Below, piece after piece: positions 6,849 to 7,277 of a DNA stretch of 7,277 nucleotides (position 1 is its first letter; each line of letters starts with the position of its first letter). The translations under genes and the position numbers were made by a program. This DNA comes from a bacterium (GTDB lineage Bacteria > Patescibacteria > Dojkabacteria > SC72): contig JAKPKF010000008.1 of the NCBI GenBank assembly GCA_029553845.1, positions 1 through 7,277 on the forward strand, in the 5' to 3' direction. Below the pieces are notes generated by a model. The model saw nothing but the letters and a program-made list of their open reading frames with translations. It had not been told where the DNA came from and did no database searches.

Positions 6849-7065
6849 TATCTTTCTCCTCTTTAGTATTAAACTCTATTAGAAGTTCTATAAAATGCTT
6901 AGCCTTTTCCAAATCTGCTATACCACCCTTATTCTTCCAGCGACATAAATATTTAATTGCTGTTGCTTCTAAGTAGGGTATATCATTAATATAACAAAAC
7001 TCAACGGGTTGTATGGGAAAGTTCTTATAATGCCCACCCCCAACTTGTTTTTTTAGAGCACTCAT
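6832..7065 (-). CDS. DUF3310 family phage protein
   Basis: This 77-residue protein carries the family pattern almost end to end: GGGHYKNFPIQPVEFCYIND (residues 9-28), EATAIKYLCRWKNKGG (33-48) and DLEKAKHFIELLIE (51-64). DUF3310 proteins are widespread in phages of many hosts. From memory, T7 gp1.7, which has been linked to nucleotide kinase activity, carries this domain, but there is no agreed activity for the short stand-alone versions, so I assign none here. There is no P-loop, membrane segment or signal peptide. The ATG at 7065 shares its A with the TAA stop of the zinc-ribbon gene (TAATG) and has GGAGGT (7072-7077) 6 nt upstream, so the two are probably translationally coupled. The family fits an early or nucleotide-metabolism block, in line with the reductase further down the operon. 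The 3' end overlaps the 68-residue gene by 17 nt. Confidence 0.9.
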   Translation of the reverse strand: MSALKKQVGGGHYKNFPIQPVEFCYINDIPYLEATAIKYLCRWKNKGGIADLEKAKHFIELLIEFNTKEEKDNVKPF

Positions 7066-7277
7066 TATGCTACCTCCGACATTTTATAATCTTTCCTATT
7101 AAGAATTGTGTTATCTTTGCTCCAGGTTCCACAAGTAGTGCATTGATAACGCTGAAACTTACTAGCAAGAGTATAGACAAACCCTCGCTTATGAAGATGA
7201 GTGCCACCACAATGAGGGCAAACACGAGAGCCAGTATTGTATAAAGAATGATTGGCATGTCCTTTAATCCAAGGTAA
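7065..7277 (-). CDS. Zinc-ribbon protein, C-terminal 70 residues (5' end outside window); possibly a phage exonuclease/RNase H-like protein
   Basis: This frame is open to the right edge and has no ATG start in the window. It contains a clear four-cysteine zinc ribbon: CPHCGG (Cys20, Cys23 of the visible part) and CTTCG (Cys46, Cys49). Between them lie basic and aromatic residues (HLHKRGFVYTLASKFQRYQ) and the ribbon is followed by TWSKD. Before it comes LPWIKGHANHSLYNT, and the tail ends YKMSEVA. From memory, phage proteins with an RNase H-like or YprB-type 3'-5' exonuclease domain often end in a ribbon of this form ('KRG...Y...GKYQRYQC..CG.WS'). If so, the catalytic domain lies beyond the window. 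A transposase-type or other DNA-binding ribbon cannot be excluded. The stop overlaps the DUF3310 start (TAATG). The zinc ribbon makes this frame more credible than the hydrophobic 62-codon frame over the same bases. Confidence 0.8.
   Translation of the reverse strand, partial: LPWIKGHANHSLYNTGSRVCPHCGGTHLHKRGFVYTLASKFQRYQCTTCGTWSKDNTILNRKDYKMSEVA

Overview
The window looks like part of an AT-rich, tightly packed phage (or prophage) genome, most like a podovirus of a Gram-negative host. Three things point there. There is a very large virion or ejection-type protein. There is a run of small overlapping phage genes that includes a two-component spanin pair, which only makes sense in a host with an outer membrane. 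There is also a phage-style adenosylcobalamin-dependent ribonucleotide reductase. No integrase, transposase, tRNA or CRISPR array was found, and no stretch over 300 bases lacks a gene.

Layout. Positions 1-3978 (+) hold the C-terminal 1325 residues of a giant protein that is already open at the left edge. A 38-bp intergenic gap at 3979-4016 carries a rho-independent terminator. Everything to the right is on the minus strand and reads from the right edge leftwards as one apparent operon in which each gene overlaps the next. In order of transcription these are: a zinc-ribbon protein cut by the window edge (7065-7277), a DUF3310 protein (6832-7065), an unknown 68-residue protein (6642-6848), an Rz-like inner-membrane spanin with a GTG start (6170-6649), an Rz1-like lipoprotein spanin hidden in its +1 frame (6256-6408), an acidic 60-residue protein with a TTG start (5991-6173), a probable 27-residue Cys-containing peptide (5921-6004), and a monomeric class II ribonucleotide reductase (4017-5924) that ends at the terminator.

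How they fit together. The reductase makes dNTPs directly from NTPs for phage replication. The zinc-ribbon and DUF3310 genes look like members of the early or nucleic-acid-metabolism set. The spanin pair acts at the end of infection to fuse inner and outer membranes. The plus-strand giant protein belongs to the virion module and meets the reductase operon tail to tail. Holin and endolysin are not visible in convincing form.

The two least obvious results are the embedded Rz1 lipoprotein and the short coding sequence filling the apparent gap ahead of the reductase. At the right edge, the zinc-ribbon frame is a better reading than the hydrophobic 62-codon frame that overlaps it. Family names rest on recognising motifs by eye; no database search was possible.
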